The translations under genes were made by a program, and so were the position numbers. 64,000 nt of DNA, taken from assembly GCA_902627495.1 (NCBI GenBank), contig CACOJS010000004.1, forward strand, positions 62,001-126,000, in the 5' to 3' direction. The notes beneath the pieces are model-generated. The model did no database searches. It saw nothing but the letters and a program-made list of their open reading frames with translations, and had not been told where the DNA came from. Every line of letters starts with the position of its first letter. Within the stretch, counting starts at the first letter, position 1. The stretch is from Hydrogenophilales bacterium. GTDB lineage: Bacteria > Pseudomonadota > Gammaproteobacteria > Burkholderiales > Eutrophovitaceae. Positions 44,198 through 53,376 of this stretch are shown here, in pieces.

Positions 44198-45202
44198 ATG
44201 AAAAAGCGTCAACTTGGCCAAAATGGCCCCTTTGTCTCAGTAGTTGGAATTGGAGCAATGTCATTTACAAATTTTTATGGCAAGACTAATGAGGTAGAGT
44301 CACACGAAGTTCTCAAAGAGGCTCTAAATCTAGGCATCGATCACATCGATACCTCCAATGTATATGGAATGGGGAAATCTGAAAGTGTTATAGGTAATTT
44401 TTTATCTAAACAAGGTAAACAGAAGGATGGTCTATTTACTATAGCTACAAAAGCTGCGATAACAAAAGACCCGAAAACTGGGCAAAGGGTATTTGATAAC
44501 ACTAAAAGACATCTCACAGCAGAACTAGAGGGTAGCTTAAAGAGGTTGGGGCTCGAGTGCGTTGATCTGTTTTATATCCACCGTAGGGATCCTAATGTAG
44601 AAATAGAAGAAGTTACGGAAACACTATTAGCATTAGTAGCTCAAGGAAAAATAAAGCAATTTGGTTTCTCTGAAATAGCACCGTCCTCTCTAACTAGAGC
44701 TCAGAACATTGGACCGGTAGCTGCTGTCCAATCAGAGTACTCGCTTGCAACTCGAAGCCCAGAACTCGGCCTTCTGCAAACCACAAAAAAGTTTGGCACG
44801 TCACTGGTGGCATTCTCGCCAGTGGGTAGGGGCCTCTTAACAGATACCCCGCACACAGCATCAGCTATAGATAAAATGGACTTTTTAAAACAAGTTCCCC
44901 GTTTTCAAGAACCCCATCTTAGTGCTAACAATATGCTTGCTGGAAGGTTTCGAGAGTTAGCTGGCGAAATTAATACTCCCACAGCATCCATTGCAATTGC
45001 CTGGCTATTGCAAAAGGCCGAAAATATTATCGTGATTCCTGGCACGAGATCACCTCGTCACTTACGAGAACTAGCTGAGGGTGCCTCCTTAACATTAGAT
45101 CACCAAATATTGTCAGAGATTGATATAGCTCTGCCAGTGGGGTGGGCACATGGTGATCGCTACTCCACCAGTCAATGGGAAGGTCCTGAGCGATATTGTT
45201 GA
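44198..45202 (+). CDS. Aldo/keto reductase
   Basis: 334 residues. Tetrad Asp51 and Tyr56 (HIDTSNVYG), Lys85 (IATKAA) and His128 (FYIHRR); C-terminal IIVIPGTRSPRHLRELA is the NADP-binding end. Resembles YghZ/YajO-like reductases. GAGGT lies 6 bases before the ATG. It follows the monooxygenase by 41 bases and may reduce a ketone or aldehyde of the same pathway. It is a different subgroup from the 12885 enzyme. Confidence 0.92.
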   Translation: MKKRQLGQNGPFVSVVGIGAMSFTNFYGKTNEVESHEVLKEALNLGIDHIDTSNVYGMGKSESVIGNFLSKQGKQKDGLFTIATKAAITKDPKTGQRVFDNTKRHLTAELEGSLKRLGLECVDLFYIHRRDPNVEIEEVTETLLALVAQGKIKQFGFSEIAPSSLTRAQNIGPVAAVQSEYSLATRSPELGLLQTTKKFGTSLVAFSPVGRGLLTDTPHTASAIDKMDFLKQVPRFQEPHLSANNMLAGRFRELAGEINTPTASIAIAWLLQKAENIIVIPGTRSPRHLRELAEGASLTLDHQILSEIDIALPVGWAHGDRYSTSQWEGPERYC

Positions 45203-45227
45203 TTCATCCCTCCCCTACCGCTTATTT

Positions 45228-46274
45228 CTACTGTCGGACAGTAATTTGAAATAATCGAAAATATGTTTGGTATATTCTCTCATTTTCGGGTAGCGGAAGG
45301 GGCTGAGCCAGAATGATAGCTTTTTCAACAGCCTCATCATAGGCCTGGTTACCACTCGTGCTAATGAGTTTGGTTCTTAAAACTATCCCTGAAGGAGTAA
45401 CTAAAACCTGAAATGTGGCTCCATTACCATCAACCTTTAAAGGAAAAGAAACTCGAGATTGGACATGGCTTCCTATCTTATCCATATATTCCTCTACAAT
45501 AACTGAGGTGAGTTGTTCGTGAGTAATGTCCACACTTGTGGATTTCTCACTCGGAGGATTAGCAACTAGAATTTCGTCAGGGATCCCGCTGGATTGGGCC
45601 ATTATCATTGTCTTTTCCTCTACCTTCAAAACCAATTCCTCAACAAATTCCTCAGGTTTTTTTTCCGACACTATGTCTGACAACCTAGACATATCTCTGA
45701 CCTCCAGCAAATCCATTGACTTGTCCTGGAAGCTTGTCTTCAGTTCATTATCAACCTTAAAGGAATCTAATCCTTGGGTTAGGTTTAGAGCTAAAAACCC
45801 AAAAAAAAGGAATACGCCTAGAAAGGCGATAGAAAAAATTCTAAACAAAAGGATGAAACCTGAATGAACTCTACACAAAGTTAAAATAAAATATGTAGAA
45901 AACCCATATGGAGCTCTTAACAGACTTATGAGAGCTACCCAGATTTGAGCACTAAACTCTACCAACACGTACCTTAGGTACCTGTAAAATTGAAACCAAA
46001 GGACTAAAGAAATAAAGAAGGATTTAACTCCGGAGAAATCAGATTTATTGAAGCCCAAAAACCCCAAAAGTGCTGACTGAATAGATATGTTAATAACAAA
46101 ATCTCCCGGCCAGAAAAACAACCATTCCGCCCAAAGCATAACATCGACGAGCCCCAAGTCTCCATCCATATTGGCATCAACAATGAAGCTCCACAACCGT
46201 CCCGATTCCAGATGCCAGTTAGCAACAGCATTAATGGGTAACAAAATTCCAATAATAAATACTACTTTTATCAT
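45228..46274 (-). CDS. Multi-pass membrane protein with dockerin-like motif and TolA/TonB-like C-terminal domain
   Basis: 348 residues. An N-terminal segment has the calcium-loop-like DANMDGDLGLVDV followed by LWAEWLFFWPGD. Three or four hydrophobic helices follow, the last at about 148-165. A Glu/Ser/Lys-rich linker (about 170-255) leads to a C-terminal TolA/TonB-like domain (KVDGNGATFQVLVTPSGIV, YDEAVEKAI, PLPLPENE). Such C-terminal domains contact outer-membrane or periplasmic partners. The multi-helix plus dockerin-like N-terminus is not the usual single-helix TonB/TolA plan. It has no ExbB/D or Tol genes nearby. Confidence 0.8.
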   Translation of the reverse strand: MIKVVFIIGILLPINAVANWHLESGRLWSFIVDANMDGDLGLVDVMLWAEWLFFWPGDFVINISIQSALLGFLGFNKSDFSGVKSFFISLVLWFQFYRYLRYVLVEFSAQIWVALISLLRAPYGFSTYFILTLCRVHSGFILLFRIFSIAFLGVFLFFGFLALNLTQGLDSFKVDNELKTSFQDKSMDLLEVRDMSRLSDIVSEKKPEEFVEELVLKVEEKTMIMAQSSGIPDEILVANPPSEKSTSVDITHEQLTSVIVEEYMDKIGSHVQSRVSFPLKVDGNGATFQVLVTPSGIVLRTKLISTSGNQAYDEAVEKAIILAQPLPLPENERIYQTYFRLFQITVRQ

Positions 46275-46405
46275 CCAACCACCACCCTAATGTTGGTTAG
46301 AACCAGTTTAATTTTATTATAGTTTATTAATTTACGGTGAAAAAATTTCCAGTTAATATGGGGGATCGACTCCGAAGTTAACTAAAACTTTACAAAGACC
46401 GTGAC

Positions 46406-46654
46406 ATGGACATCATAATCTTATCAACTGTTTTTACCGCACTATCTTGGTCTATAGCAGTATTTTCATTGTATTCTGTAATACATCTTAATTTTATTGA
46501 AAAATCAATTAATCAATATCTTACAACTAAAAACTGTGACAAAAACTATGACGTTTCTACTGTTTTGGAGTCTTTAAGAGACCGCTATCAAACAGCATTC
46601 TACTGGTCTGCAGGAGCCGGGGTGGTTTTTTATATCTGGCCGGAGATTGTGTAA
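46406..46654 (+). CDS. Small two-helix membrane protein
   Basis: 82 residues with hydrophobic segments at about 4-30 (IIILSTVFTALSWSIAVFSL) and 66-80, separated by a charged region with two helical turns. No family recognised. There is no strong ribosome site at the ATG. It is followed closely by another candidate two-helix protein. Confidence 0.6.
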   Translation: MDIIILSTVFTALSWSIAVFSLYSVIHLNFIEKSINQYLTTKNCDKNYDVSTVLESLRDRYQTAFYWSAGAGVVFYIWPEIV

Positions 46655-46679
46655 CTGATCGACTGAAAAATATCAATAT

Positions 46680-46850
46680 ATGTACCTTAAATCTATTATA
46701 TTATGCATATTAGTATTATTGATAGTTTCAGCAATCTCCTCGAAGCGCGTTTCTTCTCGCTTCAGTCGCGGCTTGCTTCCGCTGACATTAATACTATTAA
46801 TAATATTTTCAATCCTAATTTTCTCTCAGTATTTTACCTCTCAATCATAA
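46680..46850 (+). CDS. Candidate small two-helix membrane protein (56 aa)
   Basis: ATG at 46680 opens a 56-residue frame: hydrophobic SIILCILVLLIVSAI, a basic loop (KRVSSRFSRG) and a second hydrophobic segment (LLPLTLILLIIFSILIF). The positive loop between two helices is what a real hairpin membrane protein would show. It is too short to be sure, and no ribosome site is clear. Lies 25 bases after another small membrane protein gene. Confidence 0.4.
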   Translation: MYLKSIILCILVLLIVSAISSKRVSSRFSRGLLPLTLILLIIFSILIFSQYFTSQS

Positions 46851-46867
46851 AATCTAACTTTTGAAAC

Positions 46868-47338
46868 CTATTCTAACTTCTGTCCTCTAAATTGGCATTG
46901 TCGCCAACCTTCATAAACTGTGAGTGCCACAGCATTACTTAAATTTAAACTTCTATTTTGTTTTTTCATTGGAATATAGAGTTTTCTCTGATCACCTAAC
47001 TTTTCTAAAAATTTTTTTGGCAAACCGTTTGTCTCCGATCCGTAGACCAAAACATCTTTTTCATGAAAGCTAGCATCTGAATAGACTGTCTTTCCAAACT
47101 TTGTAATTGCATAAATCCTATTAGAGCCTATCGACTCCAAACACTCCGACAAATCCTCATGAAGAGTCAGGGACGTCATATGATGATAGTCCAGTCCAGC
47201 ACGTCTAAAGTTTTTTTCATTTAGATCAAAACCAAGTGGTCGAATTAAGTGTAAATTAGCCCCCACATTTGCACATAGTCTAATAATGTTTCCTGTATTT
47301 GGAGGAATTTGCGGTTGATATAAAACTATATTTAACAT
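46868..47338 (-). CDS. trmL: tRNA (cytidine(34)-2'-O)-methyltransferase TrmL
   Basis: 156 residues, SPOUT family. Methylates the ribose of the wobble base in certain tRNA-Leu. NIVLYQPQIPPNTGNIIRLC at the N-terminus, LVYGSETNGLP and the C-terminal RSLNLSNAVALTVYEGWRQ (the knot that binds SAM) are exactly the family pattern. It diverges from a ThDP-enzyme gene with only 50 bases between. Confidence 0.95.
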   Translation of the reverse strand: MLNIVLYQPQIPPNTGNIIRLCANVGANLHLIRPLGFDLNEKNFRRAGLDYHHMTSLTLHEDLSECLESIGSNRIYAITKFGKTVYSDASFHEKDVLVYGSETNGLPKKFLEKLGDQRKLYIPMKKQNRSLNLSNAVALTVYEGWRQCQFRGQKLE

Positions 47339-47388
47339 GATATAACTATGTTAACATTTGCCAATTTTAATAAACATCAGAAAATAAT

Positions 47389-48936
47389 ATGAACGGAGCT
47401 GAAAGCTTAGTCGCAACTATGGTGAAGGGCAATGTGAATGTCTGCTTTGCTAATCCCGGAACATCCGAAATGCACTTTGTAGCAGCTCTGGACGAGGTGG
47501 TTGGAATGAGAACTGTTCTGGGCCTCTTCGAAGGTGTTTGTACAGGGGCAGCAGACGGGTATTTTCGAATAGCAAGAAAACCCGCCTGTACTCTCCTTCA
47601 TCTGGGGCCAGGATTGGCGAACGGGTTAGCTAACTTGCATAATGCAAAAAAAGCTAATTCCGGTGTCATAAATATCGTGGGTGAGCATGCTACACAACAC
47701 ATAGCACTTGATGCGCCGCTTACAGCAGATATCGAGGGGATCGCAGGGCCAGTATCACATTTCGTAGCGACTCCCAAGCAGATTGATAAGGTCGGAGATA
47801 CAGCAGCCTTAGCTATTGCTAGAGCTAGTGGTATACCTCATCAAATAGCAACTCTCATTTTGCCAGCAAATATGGCCTGGTCTGCAGGAGGAATTACTGG
47901 GCGACCTCAAATATTTAGCGATTTTAAACCTCTAGATGAAAAACAAATAGAAAGAGCTGCGACAATTCTCAATACTAAGAGTGATACCCTACTTCTGTTA
48001 GGTGGGAATGCTTTAAGTTCAGATACTCTTCTTCGAGCAGGTAAGATAGCCAAAAAGACTAACTGTAAAGTACTAACAGAGTGGTCAAACGCCCGTTTGG
48101 ATAGAGGTGCTGGTCGGATTGAGGTAAACAGAATTCCTTACGTTGTTGAGAAGGCTGTTGAGACTCTCCAAGAATTTAAGCATATTATTTTGGTGGGTTC
48201 CCGAGAACCTGTGGCTTTTTTTGCCTACCCTAATAAACCCGGGAAACTTGCTTCTCCTAAATGCGAATTTATAACCATCAGCAACTTTGCACAAAATGCA
48301 GATGCTGCGTTAGCTGTGCTCGAGAAAATGGTTGGGGCTAAAGACAAAATACCACATGGTATGAGTCGAAGGTTCAAGCCTCCGATACCCACTGGCAAAA
48401 TAACACCTGAAGGAATCGCAAGTGTGTTAGGAGCTCTACTGCCAGAAGGAGCGATTATAGTTGATGAATCCGTGAGCACGGGGAGAGATTTTTTCCGTTG
48501 TACCGCGGGGGCACCTCCCCACATTTGGTTAAACAATCGAGGAGGGTCGATTGGCTACGGACTACCCGTTGCCTTGGGTGCAGCAATAGCATCCCCCAAT
48601 CAAAAAGTTATTGTTTTAGAGAGTGATGGAAGTGGGATGTACACCCCTCAGACAATGTGGACTATAGCTAGAGAGAAATTAGACGTAACCATCCTTATTT
48701 TTTCCAATCGTAGTTATAACATTCTTTTTGGAGAGCTCAAAAACGTTGGCGTGACAGCACCGGGACCACAAGCGAATAGCTTGTTCAGTCTCAATCACCC
48801 GGATCTTGACTGGGTGTTAATGTCAAAAGGAATGGGAATCGATGCCAGCAGAGTTAGCGACATGTCGTCTTTAACCTCTGTTTTTTCATTTGCTATGCAA
48901 CAAAAATCACCATACCTTATTGAAATAGACCTTTAG
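47389..48936 (+). CDS. Acetolactate synthase-like thiamine-diphosphate enzyme
   Basis: 515 residues, with the three-domain ThDP-enzyme plan. Glu48 in GLFEGVCTGAADGY is the catalytic Glu that activates ThDP. HLGPGLANGLANLHNAKKA and the C-terminal motif beginning ESDGSGMYTPQTMW with the NRSYN end bind the diphosphate. This subgroup is usually annotated acetolactate synthase large subunit-like but no small subunit or ilvC is near. It could be a decarboxylase or carboligase on other 2-oxo acids. Confidence 0.9.
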   Translation: MNGAESLVATMVKGNVNVCFANPGTSEMHFVAALDEVVGMRTVLGLFEGVCTGAADGYFRIARKPACTLLHLGPGLANGLANLHNAKKANSGVINIVGEHATQHIALDAPLTADIEGIAGPVSHFVATPKQIDKVGDTAALAIARASGIPHQIATLILPANMAWSAGGITGRPQIFSDFKPLDEKQIERAATILNTKSDTLLLLGGNALSSDTLLRAGKIAKKTNCKVLTEWSNARLDRGAGRIEVNRIPYVVEKAVETLQEFKHIILVGSREPVAFFAYPNKPGKLASPKCEFITISNFAQNADAALAVLEKMVGAKDKIPHGMSRRFKPPIPTGKITPEGIASVLGALLPEGAIIVDESVSTGRDFFRCTAGAPPHIWLNNRGGSIGYGLPVALGAAIASPNQKVIVLESDGSGMYTPQTMWTIAREKLDVTILIFSNRSYNILFGELKNVGVTAPGPQANSLFSLNHPDLDWVLMSKGMGIDASRVSDMSSLTSVFSFAMQQKSPYLIEIDL

Positions 48937-48945
48937 TTTATCTTT

Positions 48946-50172
48946 CTAAAAAGGTCCTTCAGAAATAGTTCCATCCATATAAAACTCTTTTATCTCTTTT
49001 TCAGAATATCCTAACTCTTTTAGAACCTGACGGTTATCCATACCTCTCATTGCCAACCTACTTCCTGGTTCACACTCAGTGTCAGAGAACTTCCACGGCA
49101 GGCCAGGAACTTTGATTATGCCACCCTCACCATCATCCAGCTCTCTTATAGCCCCCCAATGTTGACCCCAATCGCTCTCCGCGAACTCCTTCATGGTCTT
49201 TAGTTCGCCTAATGCGAGCCCAGATTCCCGTACCTGTGCCTCCAGGTCGGATACTGACCTGAAAGTAGCAGCCCACGCAACAACTTCTTTCATTAAAAAT
49301 TTAAAGTTTTTCCGTCGCAACTCCGGCGTAAGATACCGTGGGTCAGATAACAAGTCCCACCTTCGCATCATTTGGGCATATCTTTTTAGAACTGGCGTCC
49401 ACACAGGACTGGCTGCGATAACGATCACTTCCCCTGAAGAAATACCTATAAAACGTGAGTGTGGTGCTGTTAGCATAAAAGGTTCTCCATCCTGCGAATC
49501 GTCCATCCCAGCTAATTCAGCATGAGCTTTTTCATGAACAGCTAACATAGTTGCAGCCATTGCGACATCAATATGCTGCCCTCTACCAGTTTTTTCCCTG
49601 CTATATAAAGCCGACAAACACGCAACCGCCCCCTCTACCCCGGTATAAACATCAGGATGTGAAAAATCACTCCCCATTTTTTTTATATCTTCTTTATCAA
49701 TTCCAACGTGCCTAAAGCGAGCATCAGCTATTCCAGCTTCGGCAGCAACCGTTGGAGCAAAAGCAGCTCTATTTTTCAAGGGCCCTGTTTGACCATAACC
49801 ACTTATTGACACGTATATAATGCCAGGATTAATCTTTTTAACACTATCGTAATCAAAGCCGAAAGGACGCAAAGTACCCGGTCGAAAATTTTCAGCCACT
49901 ACATCCGCATCCTCTACTAAACGGGCAATGATCTGCTGACCTTTTGAACTGTTTAGATCTATCGAGACACAAATTTTTCCCGCATTTTGCTGTGCAAAAT
50001 AATGTGAAAATTTCCCAGTCTGAGGGCTCCCTAATCTTGAAATATCGCCACGCTTTGGGTCTTCTATCTTGAGAACCCTCGCACCCAGATCTAAGAGAAT
50101 TTTGGTGAAATGTGGTCCAGCTAAAACTCGAGTAAAATCCACAACCTTCACACCATCAAGAGGACCCGTCAT
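48946..50172 (-). CDS. CaiB/BaiF family CoA-transferase-like protein lacking the catalytic Asp
   Basis: 408 residues. VKVVDFTRVLAGPHFTKIL and ARVLKIEDPKRGD form the N-terminal CoA-binding part; AENFRPGTLRPFGFDY and ISGYGQTGPLKNRAAF match the family. The catalytic Asp (Asp169 of formyl-CoA transferase) should fall in IDVAMAATM, but that site is Ala207. This may be an inactive partner or have another function. It follows the hydratase gene by two bases and is the last gene of a four-gene operon with another CoA-transferase. Confidence 0.9.
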   Translation of the reverse strand: MTGPLDGVKVVDFTRVLAGPHFTKILLDLGARVLKIEDPKRGDISRLGSPQTGKFSHYFAQQNAGKICVSIDLNSSKGQQIIARLVEDADVVAENFRPGTLRPFGFDYDSVKKINPGIIYVSISGYGQTGPLKNRAAFAPTVAAEAGIADARFRHVGIDKEDIKKMGSDFSHPDVYTGVEGAVACLSALYSREKTGRGQHIDVAMAATMLAVHEKAHAELAGMDDSQDGEPFMLTAPHSRFIGISSGEVIVIAASPVWTPVLKRYAQMMRRWDLLSDPRYLTPELRRKNFKFLMKEVVAWAATFRSVSDLEAQVRESGLALGELKTMKEFAESDWGQHWGAIRELDDGEGGIIKVPGLPWKFSDTECEPGSRLAMRGMDNRQVLKELGYSEKEIKEFYMDGTISEGPF

Positions 50173-50174
50173 TC

Positions 50175-50936
50175 TTATTTTCCTTTAAAAAGGATACTAT
50201 CTGATTTTTGTGCCAAAAAAGATATGCCTGAAGCAGCATCACTTGAGCTCAAAACGTTTTTTATTGCATCCGGCATGCTATTGTCACCTTCTAAAATACC
50301 CTTTTTAGCTGTATTATTAGCGACTTTTTTAATTTCCTTCAAAGCAACCGTCGGCCCATTGGCTAATTGTTGTGCTAAAGAAATTGCCGCCGAATGTAGA
50401 GTTTCCTCTGGTACGACTAAGTTTATTACGCCCCATTTTTCTAGAGTATTAGCATCATAGCGCCGTCCAAGCATCGCAATCTCCTTTCCCCTAGCTATGC
50501 CTGCTCTCTGCACTACCCTTTGAGTCCCCCCGGAAAGTGGCATTAAACCCACAGAGGCCTCCACCAAGCCAATACTGGCATTATCTGCAGCAATAATGAG
50601 ATCACAGCCTAAAGCAAGTTCAAACCCACCTCCCAAGGCAGCCCCATTTATTCCTGCAACGGTGGGAATTTCTATATCCTCCATAATGTTGATTAACCTC
50701 ATTGGGTTTCGCTCACTAGGTTTTTCATTCTCTAAAAAACTCGGATCAGCCCCACCTGAAAAGTGTTTTAGTTTACTTAGAAATAGCACGGCTCTCGCAC
50801 CCGACTCTTGAACATCATGAGAAGCCTTTTCGATCTCATCCAACAACTGATTATTCAACAGATTGTTAGGATGATGGTTAAGATATAGTATTGATACGTT
50901 CTTTTCTATTGATATTTCAACTAAACCAGAGGCCAT
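50175..50936 (-). CDS. Enoyl-CoA hydratase
   Basis: 253 residues. Both catalytic Glu are kept: GGGFELALGCD and LVEASVGLMPLSGGTQR. FSGGADPSFLE is the oxyanion-hole block. It hydrates a trans-2-enoyl-CoA in a fatty-acid-like or aromatic catabolic path. AAGGTG lies before the ATG. It sits between two CaiB-type genes, so its substrate is probably a CoA ester made by the active transferase. Confidence 0.93.
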   Translation of the reverse strand: MASGLVEISIEKNVSILYLNHHPNNLLNNQLLDEIEKASHDVQESGARAVLFLSKLKHFSGGADPSFLENEKPSERNPMRLINIMEDIEIPTVAGINGAALGGGFELALGCDLIIAADNASIGLVEASVGLMPLSGGTQRVVQRAGIARGKEIAMLGRRYDANTLEKWGVINLVVPEETLHSAAISLAQQLANGPTVALKEIKKVANNTAKKGILEGDNSMPDAIKNVLSSSDAASGISFLAQKSDSILFKGK

Positions 50937-50950
50937 ATTTCACCTTTATC

Positions 50951-52162
50951 TTATTTGTTTTTAGGACGCCAAATTATTTTTTTATCCTCTAATACCTGAA
51001 TATCCTCCGATGAATAACCAACTTCTGCAAGCACATCATCAGTATGTTGACCCAAGATTGGTGCCAAATCACGGATACTAGAGGGACTTATGTCAAAACG
51101 AGCAGCTGGTCTAGGCTGTCGAACCTTTCCCAAATGACCACCTTCATAGATTTCGAAAATGTTATTGGCTTTGATTTGAGGGTCATCTAAAATTTCTTTA
51201 CGGTCTAAGATGGGGGCACTAGGTACGCCCTCTTGGCGGAAACGATCTAAAAGTGTTGTAGAATCCCACTTGCTAATTTCTTCTTTCATCATTTGTAGCC
51301 TCTCCTGCCTATGCAAAGTACGTGCCTTCGCAGTACAAAAACGCTGATCAGTAATCAACTCCTCTCGTCCAAAAACTCTACACATGCCTTGCCATTCAGA
51401 GTCCGAAATTGCTCCTGCTGTAATATAACGATCTTTCGTTTTAAAGACCAAATCAAGCCCTAACGAGCCTGTCTTTGGGTCTTTTTCACTCCCGACAAAA
51501 CTCAAAACAGACATTGCCTCCGGCCATAGATAAGCTATCATCGTATCCAACATTGCTAGACGAACATGCTGACCCTTCTTTGTTTTTTCCCTAAAATACA
51601 ACGCTGCCGTAATTGCCTGAGCCGCCGTAACAGATGTCGTTTTATCCGGAATAATTGTCCTTATCATTCGGGGTACGCCGGTTTCAGCATCCGCCTGTAT
51701 GTCGGTTAAACCGGACAAGGCTTGGATGACAGGGTCATAGACACGTTGACCAGAATAGGGGCCCTTCTCACCGAAGCCACTGATCGATACATAAATAATG
51801 TCATTCTTGATTTCCCTGACAACTTTCTCGCCAACTCCAAGCCTATCCGCCGCACCCGGCCGAAAATTTTGTACAAAAATGTCTGCCGTTTTTATCAACC
51901 GACGAATTGCATCTAACCCTTCCTTAGTTTTTAAATCCAAACAAAGAGATCGTTTATTGCGATTGCATGATAGAAAGATTCCCGTCATACCCACTGACTG
52001 CGGTGTTCCTTGCTGTCTCAACTGTTCGCCGCCAAGCGGCTCTACTTTTATTACATCGGCCCCCTGATCAGCAAGCATCATCGTTGCTACAGGCCCAGAA
52101 ACAATCGTGGTAAGGTCCACAACCTTAACACCCTGTAAAGGTCCCCTGTTTTGGTCAATCAT
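50951..52162 (-). CDS. CaiB/BaiF family CoA-transferase (catalytic Asp present)
   Basis: 403 residues. VKVVDLTTIVSGPVATMML, VIKVEPLGGEQLR, QNFRPGAADRLG and ISGFGEKGPYSGQRVYD are family blocks; Asp206 in RLAMLDTMIAY is at the catalytic position. It transfers CoA between carboxylic acids. The ATG overlaps the upstream GST stop (ATGA). With the second, Asp-lacking transferase two genes downstream it may form a pair, as CaiB-type enzymes work as interlocked dimers. Confidence 0.93.
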   Translation of the reverse strand: MIDQNRGPLQGVKVVDLTTIVSGPVATMMLADQGADVIKVEPLGGEQLRQQGTPQSVGMTGIFLSCNRNKRSLCLDLKTKEGLDAIRRLIKTADIFVQNFRPGAADRLGVGEKVVREIKNDIIYVSISGFGEKGPYSGQRVYDPVIQALSGLTDIQADAETGVPRMIRTIIPDKTTSVTAAQAITAALYFREKTKKGQHVRLAMLDTMIAYLWPEAMSVLSFVGSEKDPKTGSLGLDLVFKTKDRYITAGAISDSEWQGMCRVFGREELITDQRFCTAKARTLHRQERLQMMKEEISKWDSTTLLDRFRQEGVPSAPILDRKEILDDPQIKANNIFEIYEGGHLGKVRQPRPAARFDISPSSIRDLAPILGQHTDDVLAEVGYSSEDIQVLEDKKIIWRPKNK

Positions 52163-52803
52163 ACCTTCATCCCATCCGGATAATTAATATCAAATGCTTT
52201 TTTATAAGCAGACCGCGAGGTAATTCTTTCCATATATGATTCCCATTGTGCTGCCAACCCGATACCACATTTTAGGGCCCAGTCTAGAGTCGTAACCATC
52301 ATTATGTCAGCTGATGAGCATCTATCCCCGCAGAGATAAGGGCCCTTTATATTAACCCTTGACGTCATAGCATCAATCTGTTTGGAAAAATATTCTTTAG
52401 CAGACTCTACTGCTTCGGGTGCGGGGCAATACAAATGTTTTAAACTCTCATGCCTTCTAATAATATAGAGTGATGTTGCATCTAACTCCGTCATTATCAT
52501 GTAATTCCACTCGGCTACTATTGCTATTTCTTCGGCTGTTTTTGGGATAAAAAATGTATCGGGAACACTAAACGAATCTCCGATGTAGGTTACTATCGCA
52601 GCACTTTCGGTAAGAACAAATGATCCATGGACTAAAGTCGGTATTTTTTCCCTAGGGTTTAATTGACGATACTCTTCCGTATTCGCCTCCCCTGTTCGCG
52701 ACCTGATTGGGTGGATTTTGAAAGCCAGATTAAACTCTTCTAACATCCAATGGACCCGCATACATCGTGGTGTTCCAATACCCCAAACCTCTATGCTTCT
52801 CAC
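52159..52803 (-). CDS. Glutathione S-transferase family protein
   Basis: 214 residues. N-terminal thioredoxin-like domain with GTPRCMRVHWMLEEF, LNPREKIPTLVHGSF and the glutathione-binding ESAAIVTYIGDSF; helical C-terminal domain with CGDRCSSADIMMVTTLDW. GTG start with GGAGG eight bases upstream. First gene of the CaiB/hydratase operon. A role in detoxifying or activating the same substrate is inferred. Confidence 0.92.
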   Translation of the reverse strand: MRSIEVWGIGTPRCMRVHWMLEEFNLAFKIHPIRSRTGEANTEEYRQLNPREKIPTLVHGSFVLTESAAIVTYIGDSFSVPDTFFIPKTAEEIAIVAEWNYMIMTELDATSLYIIRRHESLKHLYCPAPEAVESAKEYFSKQIDAMTSRVNIKGPYLCGDRCSSADIMMVTTLDWALKCGIGLAAQWESYMERITSRSAYKKAFDINYPDGMKV

Positions 52804-52844
52804 TCAAAACCCTCCAATAAATATTTAAAAACTATTTGGGTGCT

Positions 52845-52985
52845 TTATATTCCATAATTACTAATATCTTTTTTCCACACCCGCCACGTAAACGAGGACT
52901 TAACCAAGTCTACAACAAAAACATTTCCGTCTGACTCCGAAACGATAGGTTTTTCTCCCATTTTCTTGATTTTAACTGAAGTCAT
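52845..52985 (-). CDS. Candidate small ORF (46 aa), second of a pair
   Basis: Begins MTSVKIKKMGEKPIV and ends KKDISNYGI; soluble, with a strand-rich centre (GNVFVVDLV). It starts 20 bases after the stop of the next ORF on the same strand. No ribosome site is obvious and no family is recognised. It could be a true small protein or the broken end of a longer gene. Confidence 0.3.
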   Translation of the reverse strand: MTSVKIKKMGEKPIVSESDGNVFVVDLVKSSFTWRVWKKDISNYGI

Positions 52986-53005
52986 AACCGTGATGTCAAA
53001 TACCA

Positions 53006-53152
53006 CTAACTACCGCCACCCAACCCTTCCATATTAAACTCTGTGGTCTGACAACCTTTGTTATCATCAGAAATCACAGAGGCTAAATAAAGTAACTTTG
53101 AATATGTTACATCAATATTTTCCCCAGTGAATTGGTCATATTTAAGCTTCAT
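53006..53152 (-). CDS. Candidate small ORF (48 aa), first of a pair
   Basis: Begins MKLKYDQFTGENI and ends FNMEGLGGGS, with a Cys in the middle (DDNKGCQTT). Two tandem, plausible short frames in a 570-base gap are more than expected by chance, but no ribosome site is seen. No family recognised. The 225 bases on to 53376 hold nothing else identifiable apart from the probable promoter of the entericidin gene. Confidence 0.3.
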   Translation of the reverse strand: MKLKYDQFTGENIDVTYSKLLYLASVISDDNKGCQTTEFNMEGLGGGS

Positions 53153-53376
53153 GAGTCAGTATACTAAAATACTGTTCGGCTGACTTATGCAGGTAGAATC
53201 AATACTGAAACCCCCAGAACTAGAGATTCCAGCAAGAAACTGAATAACAAAAGGGAAGGGAGCATTTAATTTCACCAATGACTCTTTAGCGTGTCGAGAT
53301 AACAATCTATACTTAATAGGTTAATAAGCCAAGATTGTATTTACAAACTGATGTCAAACAAATGTTAGGAGCGTTG

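Noticed and set aside
46740..46790. GC-rich patch possibly forming an RNA hairpin
   Set aside because: It falls inside the candidate 56-residue membrane protein frame and gives no convincing stem.
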